Part shown: positions 1 through 12,145 of the stretch, piece after piece
Layout: each line of letters starts with the position of its first letter
How positions within the stretch are numbered: position 1 is the stretch's first letter
Assembly (NCBI RefSeq): GCF_949628215.1
Contig: NC_134283.1
Location: forward strand, 29,242,975-29,306,974
Direction: 5' to 3'
Length of the DNA: 64,000 nt
Source of the DNA: Phalacrocorax aristotelis
Lineage: Eukaryota; Chordata; Aves; Suliformes; Phalacrocoracidae
The notes under the pieces: model-generated
What the model saw: only the letters and a program-made list of their open reading frames with translations
Databases searched by the model: none
Told to the model about the DNA's origin: nothing
Position numbers and translations under genes: made by a program

Positions 1-3000
1 CATATGTATTTTTACGACAATATACTGGGCTTGAAGTCCCCAAAGCTCTTTCCAGAAACACTGCTGTTCTGGAAGGAGGTTTTATTTAGCATGCATCTCA
101 TAAGCACTGATTTCATCTTGCCATGCAGCGCTCACACTCCCCCTCTCCGTGCAATAGGCCAGCAGCGTGTTAGACTATGCACTAACCAATTTCTCAGAAC
201 ATGAATTTTTGCTATATTCTTCTGAGCTCTTTATACATCATTACCCAAAAGCTGGTATCTAAGGGGATATTTCTTTGTTTATTCCTTCAGGCTTATTTCC
301 AGGCTTGTCCTCACAACTTCTTGCAATCATACAGCTTTAAGTGTTACTCGTGTGCCTTGAGAAGAGGCTGTTGTGCACTGCATAGCTGACTGACACCTTC
401 ATATTTTAAATGTCTACAAAACTCCAGCCAAAGAACAAGGATAAATACTGAAAGCTAGAAATCAAATTCTAGATAAATCTGAAAATTTGCAGTTCTATAT
501 ACAAACCAGCTGTTCAAAAAACCCACTTTGTCCCACAGGTGAAAAAAGCAGCACAGGTGAAGGCAAGTACTCTGGTGCAAGACACCAGCAAGACACATAA
601 CGCACCAGCATTAAAAGGAGCACACTTACCAAAAAAGTAAAGGTACTTTGGTTCATTGATCAAGGCCACAGCCTTGTTTGATTCATGCCAGCACGGGATT
701 AAATATGCCTTTGGACTGACCTGCGAGGCGTTTTTCCCTTGCGCTCTTCCAGAAGCCATCCCATGCCTTACTGGTGGAGCCCCTTGGGTGGTCACTGAGG
801 CATCGCCTCAGGCGGAGCTTCCCTGGCACCTCCATCCTTGCCCATATAGATCCAGCGTCTTGGAGAGAAACTGCAGCACATTAGGACCACAGCAAATCCA
901 TTCTCCCAGCTTTTGCTCTTAAACTGGACTGGAAAAGTTTCTGCACAGAAGTCTGCAGGTAGTTCATGAATGTCCCACTGGCAAAAGCAGGGAGCAGAGC
1001 CCAGGGCAGTGGCCCCCGCCGGGGTCCCCACCACAGAGCTCAGCCCAGCTCTGAGGCTCAGCTCCCACCTCATATAAACACAGCCGTTCCCTACCGCACA
1101 GGGTAATAAATACAGAGCGAGGCTACGCACGTTTCTGGGAGCACTGGGAGCACAGCATCTTTGCATTCCCAACTGTACTGCATTAACCATCTGCATAACA
1201 GCTTCCTCCTCCTTTCAGAGCTTGCTAATTTACAGTCTCTGTACAGTAGGTCATGTCCCTGCCATCTCCTTTACGAATATACAGTCATTTGGGATGTTTT
1301 TTATTAGGTTTGGAGGTTTTTTTAATATTTATTTTGAACAGAGCAGCCTGGTCTAGAAGTAGAGTGGGACGTTCCTCCTGTGTTATAGGATTAACCTGAG
1401 TGAAGGTTTTGTGCAGAGATCATTCAAACAGAAGAGATCTCCAGGACTCAGATTAATGAGTTACCTGAGGAACATCCTCAGAGAAACTCTGCTCCAAAGG
1501 CACTTCTCTCCTGTGCTATCCACTCTCTAAGCAGTGACAGGAACATGTGAAAATCCTCTGCCACATACCTGTTCAGTTACATGTCTGGAAATAGCGCCCA
1601 CATAAGTATATTATTATAAGAGAATGCTGGAAGACGCAGAGGCACACCCAGTCATTAAATTTAGGTTCCCTCCCCATGTGAGACGTGAGAATGAAATAGT
1701 TCTACAATGGAAGCTGCCGCACACATAAAAAAAGCAAATACCTGACATGTAGCTCAGTACTGATGAATCTCCTTGGCAAAATCAGTCCTGGAAAAGAAAA
1801 GCAATTAATGGGGAGATAACTTGAATGGAATGGGATCATGAATGACTGCTGGGCAGGCTTCACACATCCACCATTTCTATTTCTAGCAGCAGGTTTGGGT
1901 CTGATATCTCACAGGAACGAGGTTCAATGGTATTTATTGAAGCGAGTTCAGCGCACAGCAACGCTCGCCAGGCTGCTCCGCACACGTATCTCCAACACGT
2001 GCACTCGCCTGTACCTCAGCTGATAAATCACCAAACCCCCACAGCTGGATGCTCCTCACTGAGCACACAATTGCATCCAGGGTAGTTCTGAGAGCACCAC
2101 GGGAGTCTTTAAAGCTCGTTCCTTATGCTGTGGACTGATGCTGCAAACCCGCATCCTGATTAAGACAACTTAATGTCCCTCAGCAGAAGGAAATCCAAGG
2201 ACTGGAGGCGCAGCTGATGACAGGCACAGTGACTGCTCTGAGGCTGTGAACTGCAGCATTAAGCATCCCCTTCTCAGAGCCACTGCATGATTCAGACCTG
2301 TAGAGCAGGCCGGGTAGTTCCTGGCCATACGTAATGCATTTGATACAACAAACTTATATGCATATATGCTTTTTTGGCCTGTATTTCTAACACACTTGAA
2401 GTTAGTATCATGATGAAGAGAAAGCACCAAGCACATGCTTCCATTTGAAAAAGTTTTTTGGTTTTGGGCAAATGCAGTTCCCAGATATAATCGCAGGTGT
2501 ATCTGGGCCATGCAAGCAGCCATTCTCCACTCCTCCCTGCCAGGGAAATAGTCGGAGCAGTGAGCTCATCCTGCACAGGACGGGTTGCAGACACCTCCCT
2601 GGCTGCTTTCAGGATGCATTACAGGGAATTACCTTTCCACAAAGATGAGACTTAACGTGATGTAGGCATTTAGGTTTAAAACCGACGTAAGCAGCCACCT
2701 GAAGAGTGATGGCAGACACACGTATTGCAACTTGTGCAAGAGGCTGGTTTCCATCCCAGTGCCTGGTGAGCTGTGTGGGGGGACACGGAGACCTCTGAGG
2801 GCAAAGCGGAGCTCCTTGTCACTTGGTTCACAGCAGCTGGGGGCATCACACAGCCCTTAGACATGGCTGCTGCTCAGAGGAAGGAAAAAGCATCATAGAA
2901 AGCTGGGACAAAGAGAGCAAAGTAACAAAATTATGTTCATTTCGGTCCATTTGATACATTTAATGTCACCTCCCACTGTAGGTATGCTAGCAATGCTTCT

Positions 3001-6000
3001 AACCAAAGCCAAAGCTTTTTAATATCAAAAAGCTGTTAAATGAATTTTGTGCCATCTGCAGAGCTCTGCTTCAAGCCTGATCCCGGGAAAGTGTAGTTTT
3101 CCTTCTGCTGATGAGAAAAGGTCATGTGAGTTTTAAAAGGGCAGGAACAAGTCAGCAGAGGAATACTGGTCATCGCTGACATGCCTCCTCCCCACAGCAG
3201 CTTTTCTTCCAGACCCATAAGGTGCCATGACCCTCTGGCAGCAGCTCTGTGCAGCCCCTCTGCTGCAGGCAGTGCCACGGGCATCACGGGGCTGTGGGCA
3301 GGTGCTGGCCATGGCTGCTGCCTGCACCAAGGGCTGCGCGCTGCTCAGATGTCTCCCGTGGACAGCTGACATCTCCCTGTGTGGAGACAGCAAGCAGTCC
3401 TTCCCAGAGCACAGAATGACCTTCGGTTTTGGCGCCTCTAGGCAATCCCAGACACAGCGGTGCTGGCACGCTCCTGGCATACTGCGCAAACTTGTTTTGC
3501 TTCGTTTCATTAACTTGATCCCTGATGAGTCTGTGGCAGTCACCTACAATTTCATGAAGATATCGCAGCTGTAAAGAAGAAAATCTGTTTCATAAAGCCA
3601 ACAAAAAAAATCAAGAATGAACAGTCAGGCTATTCACATAAAAAAACTAAAGTACCTCCCGTTGTCTCCCAGACATGGCCCTTAAACACGAGGCATGTTA
3701 AAAATAAAGCTGTGGCTAGGAAAAAGCAGCAAAGTTGCTCCACATTCCTAGAAGCTTCTCACATTCACATCTCCGCCTTGGGACTCCTGCAAGGGCTGAA
3801 ACATTTCCTGAAACATCAGGCCATTTCGAGATGAAGCAAACATCCTCGCTCAGCAGATGTGTTTAGGTAACATTGGCATTTTTAAATTATCCAGAATGGT
3901 AAAACAACATATTTGAACATAAAAAAGCCAACAACTAGTCATTAGAGTCTCTGCAAAAATAATCTGAACCTGTTCATAGTATTAAAGACCAAGATACAAC
4001 TGTTTTTATGTACCATTTAGCATCTCCCTTGCGGAGAACTTGAGCATTTGTGCATCTGGATTTCGTCTGCACCCAAATGAGACTGTGGGTGTGATGTTTT
4101 AGCCTAAGCTGGCTGCAGCTGGTAACCATGTGTTTGGTTACTGCCACTCTCTCAGAAATATTTAAAGGGGTATGTGAGCACGTGCATACTGCTAAAAAAA
4201 GATAATTAATGACTTAACAGCTAACGTTAAACCTGAGTCATTCTTTTGCCCAGAGAGACAGCTTTATTAGCCAGCACAGAAGAGTATTTATTCACAGTGA
4301 AATAAAAAATATACAGTTTGAAGATAAGTGGCTTATCATTTAGCCAAAGGCCTCTTACAGCACTCAAGGCGTGCTGTCAGAGCGAGCCAAGAAATGTCCT
4401 GCGTCTGTCTGCAGTGGGCAGGCAGTGAGCAGCAGGCTGGGCATTGGCATCAAACCATGCTGATAGTCTCGAGTAAAAGGGATGTCAGATTTTTCTTGAC
4501 ATGCAGAATCTGGCCATCTCAATTGCTAGATACCAACGTAAGAGATTTCCTTCCCATCTCTAGTCTACCAGCTAAAGCTGTCATTTCCCAAAACAGACCA
4601 CACCAAGGGAGAGGTTTCATTAGCAGAGGGAGGCTGTAACTAGATCAGATATCCCCAGTTAATGTTCACAGTCAGAGCAAAGAGCAAAGCTGCTATCCGT
4701 CATATGTAACATTATTTACAAACACCATGGTGGTAAAAGCAGCCTATGTCTTTCTTACCCCCAGTCATATTCCATAGCATCACGGAGGTCACTTCTTTCC
4801 TCCAGAAGAGGAGTGTTCAACCAAGATTTTAGGATTAATTATATAAGGCAGGAACAAAGAGCACTGTGTTACAGAACAGAGACAGATATAATGGCAATTG
4901 TGTTTTCCTGGGCAAGTCCGCTGTCACTGCTGAGGACTGCCTTTACAAAGAAATTAAAGTAGCAATTACTTTTAGGTAAACCAGTCTGAAATGTCCATGG
5001 GAAGACTTTGGTCACCTGTTGTAAGCTTATTACACTGAAATGAATAAACATCCTCCTGTGCTGCGGATGTGACCCCAATCATCCAGCTGCCGGCTGTCCT
5101 ACAGATGCTGGTACCTACCACCCTCCACACAGACCCCCCGGACCATGGGAGGGGGGCTGGGGTGCCACACCCATCCAACTGCTCAAGTTGGTGTCTCCTA
5201 TTTTGGATTTGTTGCTTCCATAAAACACAAGCCAGCACTTGCTGCCACCTGTATGCCAAACCAGGGGGGATGGCAGACATCAGCAGAGAGTCTGTGGAGA
5301 GCTGTAGGACCTAATGTCAGAAAGGACAGAAACAGGCAAACGGTCACACACAAGCTAACATTCCCACTTCTTCCCAAGCAAACACATGCTTCCCTGCTGG
5401 CAAAGGCGAGAGACCTTCCGGGAGCAATGAGCAAGAACCAAGCTACCGACTGCAGCAGTCACAACCCTCCCAGTTCTGGTACCTCTGCACGGGCCAGACG
5501 TTTCATGGCAGGGAAAGGGCAGACCTACATTAGCTTTACTCTAGGGAGCACATAGCCTGGAGCATCAATGGCTGGAAAAACAGGGTCCTGAAAAGACCCA
5601 GGGCCAGAGCTGCTAAAATGAGGAGCAGGCTCAGCCCATCCGCGTGAAGAGACCTACTGGCATGATGAACTTGCAGAGGTTTGTCTGCTTGTGCTACGAT
5701 GAACTGTTCCTCCCGGAGCTGAGCTGCTGTCAGGAGCAAATGCTCACCTGCTTCCCATAAGCCTTCTCCCTGCTTCCTTCTTCCTTCACTCAGAAAAATT
5801 TATGTTACATATTACATTCCCAACATACAGAACCTGGCAATAGTGTAATTATTTGTGGTTTACATAAACAAAGTTTAATTTAATAACTCTGTGGAAAAAT
5901 TGTGGAAATCAATGGTGCTCCTGTAATGGAGCCCACTGAAGTCAGGGTACTCACATGATGGACTACTTGTTGCTCATCAATTCTTATTTTTCAATCAACT

Positions 6001-9000
6001 TGTTATTCTGACATCCTTAAGTTATGGATTTCCTTTTGAATTATAGCTGTCATATAGGTTTGGTTATTTAAAATTTTGCTTCATCATAATTGTTCTGTGG
6101 AAGATATGAAACTTTTACACCAGAAGAGCAGACAGCCTTCCAGTAAGGCTGGGTGTCTGTGCCAGCACAGGGATTTTCACGCTATTCTAAGCATTTACAA
6201 GTTGTCTCAAGCCTTAAATAATAAAAACATCAAGTAGTGAGAGTGCACTGAACTCAATACTTTGCTATTCAGCTAGCCTAGTGGGAACATGCTAGTGCAA
6301 ACATTTAAATGTAAGCACCAGCTGGAGGCATTTCCTTCAGCTGCTGCCACGAGGCATTTACCGGGTGTTAACCAGAACCACTGGATGCGCGCGAAGCCGA
6401 GACCCAGGAGCTGCTGCCCTAGAAGGAAAGGTATTAGCTACAGCCAGGGTGCTGTTATGGTGAAGGAACACAGATCCACTTTAATAATAGCACCAGGGCT
6501 GGAGGTGACAACAGATGACTTAAAAGGCCAGCAGCAGGTTTTGCAGAAAAAAATTAGAGGCTTGAGGAAGATTTTATTAAGCCTAAATCATAAAAGAAAA
6601 CCTGTTTGAGCTGTTTCACTTCATCACCCTGCCAAGGACGGGATCTGTGGGGAGGAGAGGTACCTATTGCCCAGGGTTACAGAAGAGCCCATCGCAGGTC
6701 TGCTATACTTCCCTCTGCTCTTTCAGCCTATTTATGCTCATGAAGTTAGGCTCACAAGTGCTTTTACTGGCACCACTGGATAAATAATTTATTTGCATGT
6801 GATATAAACACAGCCATACCAAACACATGGGGCTTCAAAGGGCATTTAGTCCTGGCTGGACCAGCTTGCCCACCTACAAACCATGCTCACCCCGGCTCAG
6901 CCCACCCGCGGGGCTCGGCTGCAGCCTGGCTCTGCAGGCACTGCTGCAGGTGCTGCAAGAAGCACTGAGCTCCAGCTGGACCACGCCTGAATTCAACAAA
7001 ACGCTTACATGCCTGATGAGCACCGGGTTGCATGTGCTGCCAGGGCCAAGCTGAAAACTGCAGCACTGCAGGCACTCAGCCTTTGCAGGCTTTCAGGAGT
7101 GTCTCAGGTAGAGATAAGAAACTGGAACAGATGTAGTGCTCACCAGACCCACAGCAGCAATACTGCACACTGAGGAATGACTACTGATGTGCCAGAAAGA
7201 GACTGTGCCCTGCAGAGCTGCTCCATGGGGGTGCGAGGGAGTCACCTGATTAAAAACCCCAACACCTTTTTTAAAAAATAGGGATTGGAAAATAATATTT
7301 TAAAAATGAAGGCATTTTTTTAAAGAAGCAATTTACCCAAAGATTACCCATAGTCAAGTAGCAGTGAAAGCAGAGTCCAGAGCTGAAGGAATGATTTCTT
7401 TAATTTATTTTTAAAATAAGATGTTCTCAGTTTCCCAGGAAATTCACTAAAAGGACAGTATTGTGCCAAAAACACCCTGCTTTATTTTTCATAGTCTCAG
7501 AATGATACATTTATAAGCTTATACCAGGCTAAAAATTGACAGCTCAAGAGGATTACCATATCTCTGAAGACAGAGAATGAAGACCTGAGAAGCAAGTTAT
7601 TAGACCCTGAAAAAGATATTCCCTTCAAGTAAAATACTGTTGCTGTTATGCATGGGAGTAGGAGAGGGTAGGACAGCAGTCACATATTTCTTCAGAGGAC
7701 ACAGGCATTTGAATGAAATAATGAATACTATAAACTAAAATCATATTTCAAATAAACATGTAAGTGAGAAATGTTATTTCAACACGTCTAGTTCTGCATC
7801 TGTTGAAAGAGCCGTTAAGAAGCCTCTCTAAAAGTGCCGGAATTCTTTTGCTCCAGCAACACTTTCCATCAGCGCGAGCTGCAGTGACTGGGCAGGAGGC
7901 TTTTAGGTGTGACATTTCTTTTAGTATTTTGTTGACACCCTCTGATTTGGAAAAATCCAATAACTAAAGTGACTAGAGACCAGCAATGTGTTAATCAAAT
8001 ATTGCCAAGAGTGACCAAAAGCCTTACTCTGCCATCAAATTGCACTCTAATACAAGTTTTTTGATGTTAAACAGTATGTCCCAAACATGAGAGCCAACAA
8101 AGTGTGAAACCCAACTTTACCTTCAATGTTGTGTCTGTTCATGAAGGGTGATCTCTACACCAGTGGTTCACCTTTCAAGAAGCAAAGGCTTAACCTTTCT
8201 TATAGAGCCACCCCATCGGTTTACACGCATGTCATACAGAGCTTGCTGACAGCAGGAACATGAACAGCACCACACACCACGCTTACTTACACATCCTGCA
8301 GTAGCTGCATAAGCCTTCTGTGAAAAGAAATTAAACACATTTCTTTAAGTCACTTCAGGTTTCAGGTCATACGCTCACAGGCAGGATCATTAATGAGCAT
8401 CTGCTACTGTTGCTGCTCTACCTGAGACGGTGGTAGAAGTTCCCCAGGGCCAGCTCAGGGTTGCAGCACCTGTGGGCTGCAGGGTGGGGTCACGTCCCGG
8501 GGATACCCCAAACCCCAGTGTCCATGGTAGTGCTCCAGATCAAGCAAGTGTCCCAGAGTACTGTTTAAGTTGGCTACGACATAGTTTAACAAAACTTTGC
8601 ATAACCTTAGAATTAAGCTGAGATAAGTTCACTTTAGTGGTTTCAACCTCCCAGTGAAACCCACCTAGAACCAACGACCACTTCTATGAGAAAGTGTTGC
8701 AGAAGCTGGCACAAACTAACAGACGATCACTAACATGGTGATCGAAGCAGGTTTGGATTTCCTTGCTCCAGAAGAGCTAGATCAACCTCTGCAAGTATAG
8801 ATGAGGGACATGCAAATTTTCAGGGAGAAAATTTGCTCTAGAACTGGGGTTTTAATTGTGACCCCTATTGCAAATACATTGCTTAGAGTAAAACAATCAA
8901 TCAAACTCACTCTTGGTCACCAAGAAACTTAAATGTAAGTATTCTTTCTATACAAGATGTTTAATAATTCTCTGAAAGTTACCAAAAAATAGTTGACAAG

Positions 9001-9749
9001 AAGCCTGTGAGCTTTAGACCCCACACACAAGTGGGACCTGCAGCTAACCCAGCCCAGATTTGCACTTTCAGTTCCAGAATCTCACATTTTCAGTCCCACA
9101 TAGCGGTATTAGTCACTGCTAGCAAAGGTGATGAAAACTCTAGAAGAAAAAAACTCAAGAAAACTTTAAAAGGGGTGGTAGGATTAGCTCAGGCACATGG
9201 ATGTTCGCAGCCACCAAACACACAACCTGACAATTGTCACCCTCCCCTGCAGTACCCACAGGGTCAGGCACCAGGACCTTGCCGAGAGCCATGCCCCGCT
9301 CCTTCAGCCTCACAGACTGGCACCAAAGGTTTTGTATACAGCACTGTCTGGGCTTCACGGCAGAGGCCATCGCTGTTTTACCAAGTTTATATTCCCAGGA
9401 TCCAGCTCAGAACCAACGTCAGCTCTGGGACTGCAGTGGCAACTTCTGCAGCTGCCAGAAGCCAGAGTAGCACAGACCAGGGTTTGCTCTGAAAGCAGAG
9501 GCAGCCATGCAGGTTTCACAATGGGCAGCTCACTTCTGGTAACAGCTAAGCTACTGAAGCAGGGTGGCTTCTTTATTTTTTAGAAGAACCTCTTTGAACT
9601 ATCAGGACTCGTGTATGTTTACTGGGATGGTTAAAAAAAGCTAGAGTTTTCATGTGGAAGTTTGGTTTCAAGAATGTTTTCTGGTCAAAATTTAAATACT
9701 TCTGATGGTTAGCATATACATTTAATAACATAGATGATGATAAGGGGGA
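1..9749. other. Intergenic DNA, no recognisable gene
   Basis: This left-hand stretch contains only short open frames. The longest is 161 codons at 9007-9492 on the plus strand; it is rich in Ser, Pro, Gln and Ala and resembles no family I know. I see no exon with a convincing splice-site pair plus a known domain, no tRNA and no clear interspersed repeat. It lies downstream of PANK3. In human the next genes on this side are FBLL1 and RARS1, and neither is visible here. Confidence 0.6.
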
Positions 9750-10297
9750 GGGAGGTTATCCTCCCTCTACTCTGCCCTAATGAGGCCACACCTGGAGTAC
9801 TGTGTCCAGTTGCGGGCTTCCCAGTTCAAGAAAGACAGGGAGTTACTGGAGAGAGCCCAGTGGAGAGTGATGAAGATGATGAGGGGACTGGAGCATCTCC
9901 TTAGGAGGAAAGGCTGAGAGACCTGGGTTTGTTCAGCCTGGAGAAGAGAAGCCTGAGGGGGGATCTTCTCAATGCTCATAAATCTCTAAAGGGTGGGTGT
10001 GGGTGGGACTGGACTGTTTTCAGTGGTGCCCAATGACAGGAGAAGGGGCAATGGGCACAAGTTGGAACACGGGATGTTCCACCTGAATATGAGGAAAAAA
10101 TTATTTCCTGTGAGGGTGACAGAGCAGTGGCACAGGCAGCCCAGGGAGGCTGTGGTGTCTCCTTCTCTGGAAATATTCAAACCCCACTTGGACGCATTCC
10201 TGTGCCCCCTGCTCTAGGTGTGCCTGCTCAAGCAGGGGGTTGGATAGGATGATCTCTAGAGGTCCTTCCAACTCCTGCCATTCTGTGATTCTGTGAT
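9750..10297 (+). mobile_element. CR1 LINE, 5'-truncated 3' end
   Basis: The sequence opens with the end of a CR1 reverse-transcriptase frame: a readable stretch equivalent to [18 protein letters not shown] around 9757-9810. It continues through the typical CR1 3' region with phrases for LFSLEK-type C-terminal residues. It ends in the diagnostic tail of ATTCTGTG-type 8-bp units at 10280-10297. CR1 is the dominant LINE of birds and reptiles and inserts as 5'-truncated copies. Stops and indels show this copy is inactive. No flanking target duplication is obvious, as usual for CR1. Confidence 0.93.
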
Positions 10298-10387
10298 AAG
10301 GAGGTGCAGTCTTGAAATAAGGTACCAAATTGTAGCAATAAGGGCAATTTAGGTCTCTCAAAATTTATCAAGGGTTGTAATAGATCA

Positions 10388-10455
10388 CTGGATACTTTTA
10401 CAATTATTTTTTAATTAATTTTATTAAAATTCAATTTAATTTAATTAATTAGGGT
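10388..10455. repeat. AT-rich low-complexity tract
   Basis: The run is almost purely A and T, with repeated TTAATT and AATTTAAT words. It sits just beyond the CR1 tail and immediately beside the abrupt start of the GC-rich block at about 10.49 kb. It is a sharp base-composition boundary with no coding content. Confidence 0.8.
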
Positions 10456-10851
10456 ATTTCTTCTAGAACAGGCACTAGGGGCAGCTAAATCAGAACTTCC
10501 TGCAGGGGAATGTTACCGCCTCTGTGGGGCAGCATTCGTACCGCGGCCCCCAACGCCGCCTGCTCGCGCGCGGCCGCGCCGCGGCCCGGCTCTCGCGGCT
10601 GGGCCTCACGGGGCCCCGCCCCTCGCCCTCCTCCGCCACCCGCCGCCTGGCTCGCCTCCCTGCCAAGGGCCGCCGGCATTGCGATGGGAGCGCGGGGAGG
10701 GCTGCTCCCTGCCGCGGGCACGGCGCGCCGCCCCTCCCTGCTCCCGGTACGGAGATCTCTTCTGTCTCACGCACCGGATCCGTTACGGGAGGGACAGAAG
10801 GACAAATAAAAACCGACCGCAGAGCGCCGGTCCCCCCCGCCGCCGGGGAGG

Positions 10852-10855
10852 AAAA
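10852..10855 (-). terminator. RNA polymerase III terminator of tRNA-Asp
   Basis: Fourteen bases beyond the tRNA 3' end on the minus strand is a TTTT run (AAAA on the plus strand), the minimal Pol III stop signal at the expected short distance. Its presence supports the tRNA being a live gene and not a retro-copy. Confidence 0.85.
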
Positions 10856-10868
10856 GGAAGCTCGCAGT

Positions 10869-10940
10869 CTCCCCGTCGGGGAATCGAACCCCGGTCTCCC
10901 GCGTGACAGGCGGGGATACTCACCACTATACTAACGAGGA
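10869..10940 (-). tRNA. tRNA-Asp (anticodon GTC)
   Basis: Read on the minus strand, the 72-base gene folds into a full cloverleaf. The seven-pair acceptor stem is TCCTCGT with ACGGGGA, including one T-G wobble. The D arm contains the A-box (TAGTATAGTGG-like). The anticodon stem CCCGC/GCGGG carries loop CTGTCAC with anticodon GTC (plus-strand 10905-10907). The T arm CGGGG-TTCGATT-CCCCG holds the B-box. The discriminator is G and no CCA is encoded, as in eukaryotes. No intron is present. It decodes GAC and GAU. It closely matches the common vertebrate tRNA-Asp(GTC) type and looks functional. Confidence 0.98.
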
Positions 10941-11500
10941 GTAGGAGCAACCGCCCCCAGCTCGCTGTTTGGCGGGCCCTCCCGCAGCGCCCCCCCCCGC
11001 CCTTCTGCTGGAGGTCACTGCCGTTGCTCTGGCTGGTGCGATCCAATCTTGGGAGCCCTCACCACAAAGCTTCCTCTGTAAGGGCCATACTTAAATACTT
11101 CTATACTTACATATAAATACATATTTAAACATGTACGTAGGACATACTTTAAAGAACATGTAAACTCGGCTCCAATACTTATTGCAACAGTCCCAGTCCA
11201 GTATCACTGCTTTGTTAGTATCAAAGCAAGTCAGGAGACTGCATTTATGTACATAAGAACATGATGCTGCATTTCATCCACTTCCATGGAAGTGGCATGT
11301 CAAGAGTCTGAGTTATGACCCACCCTTAACAGCAAAAAGTTAGAAATTTTCTTTTTCTTTTTTGAAGATTCAGAAACTTTTCTCTCCCCATACAAACTGC
11401 TGCCAATTCTGGAAAACTAGGAAATACACACTGAGAATACTCTATAGAACACTTCATTTCCAGATTTCACTAGAGCTGAAAAAGTTAAAGGAAAACATGG

Positions 11501-12022
11501 TGATAGAGCTGGAGCTGTTGTGACTAAAACTTGTTGCTTTGGGGGAGTCAGAAAGGCTTCAAGACAAGAAGCACCTAGACAACATTTGACCTTAGAAGAA
11601 GCAGATGTACAAAACCATAAAGATAAGGAACTGCAGAGCAAAACACTAAACCAGAACAGACTATCCCTCAAGGACAGTATATATGTAATCTCAGAACTGA
11701 GTTTGCGCAAAAGCAAAAGTTAACTAGCGGATGCAGTGAGGAAGTGTATATCCTTCATCCAGAGAGCCCTGACGACCACCTGGAAACACCAACAGGCACA
11801 TGCAAAGTACATTTGCATATGATAATGAGTTCTTGGAAAATAATGAATATGCATAACTTTTCTCAGAAAACTAATGAATATTTATGTAAGTTTGTATAAA
11901 TTATGCAACTAATCCTGTGCGGGCACGCACATTAGGAGTGAACCCCTGCGCGTCCAGCGCTGCAATAAAGAATACGTGCTTAATAGTCGTTCAGGCTATT
12001 GAGTCCTGATTTAGGCTTTTCA
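11501..12022 (+). mobile_element. Probable solo LTR of an endogenous retrovirus-like element
   Basis: The stretch has an LTR-like plan. An A-rich U3 is followed by an octamer motif ATTTGCAT (11,811-11,818) and repeated AATGAATAT/GAATATGCAT words. A TATAAA box lies at 11,895-11,900, then a short GC-containing segment and an AATAAA signal at 11,964-11,969. A U5-like tail ends near CTTTTCA. TATA-to-polyA spacing of about 64 bases fits a short R region. The boundaries are uncertain. CATGG occurs at both 11,496-11,500 and 12,021-12,025 and could be a 5-bp target duplication, but then the LTR would not end in CA. No internal gag, pol or env sequence is present. Confidence 0.6.
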
Positions 12023-12032
12023 TGGCATCAGT

Positions 12033-12145
12033 AGAATCAAGAATCATGTAGGTTGGAAAAGACTCTTAAGATCGAGTGCAACCATAAACCTGACACTGCC
12101 AAGTCCACCACTATAAACCATGTCCCTAAGCACCCATCTACTCGA
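12033..12145 (-). mobile_element. CR1 LINE fragment (3' end)
   Basis: Plus-strand wording such as AGAATCATGTAGGTTGGAAA, then GACTCTTAAGATCGAGTGCAACC and ACCATGTCCCTAAGCACC, is the complement of a CR1 3' terminus of the type ending in a GGTTGGAAA-like block. Only about 110 bases can be aligned by eye before similarity fades. It abuts the probable LTR. It is inactive. Confidence 0.75.

Larger units (their letters stand above)
10490..11040. promoter_or_regulatory. Isolated CpG-rich block (CpG island) around the tRNA gene
   Basis: Base composition jumps to very high G+C with frequent CG dinucleotides, including runs such as GCGCGCGGCCGCGCCGCGG near 10,565-10,585. This contrasts sharply with AT-rich DNA on either side. 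The tRNA-Asp gene occupies only 72 bases of about 550, so the island is larger than a tRNA needs. It may also be the promoter of an unannotated Pol II transcript. Open frames through it (for example 10,524-10,934 plus) look like by-products of high G+C and show no known domain. Confidence 0.7.

Noticed and set aside
9007-9492. 161-codon plus-strand open frame as a possible small gene
   Set aside because: No domain, biased low-complexity composition, and overlapping frames of similar length on the same stretch. No splice or promoter context was seen.
10524-11046. Protein-coding gene in the tRNA-Asp CpG island
   Set aside because: The frames overlap the tRNA gene itself and are Arg/Pro/Ala-rich in every phase. 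Nothing matches FBLL1, which I considered because it lies on this side of PANK3 in mammals.
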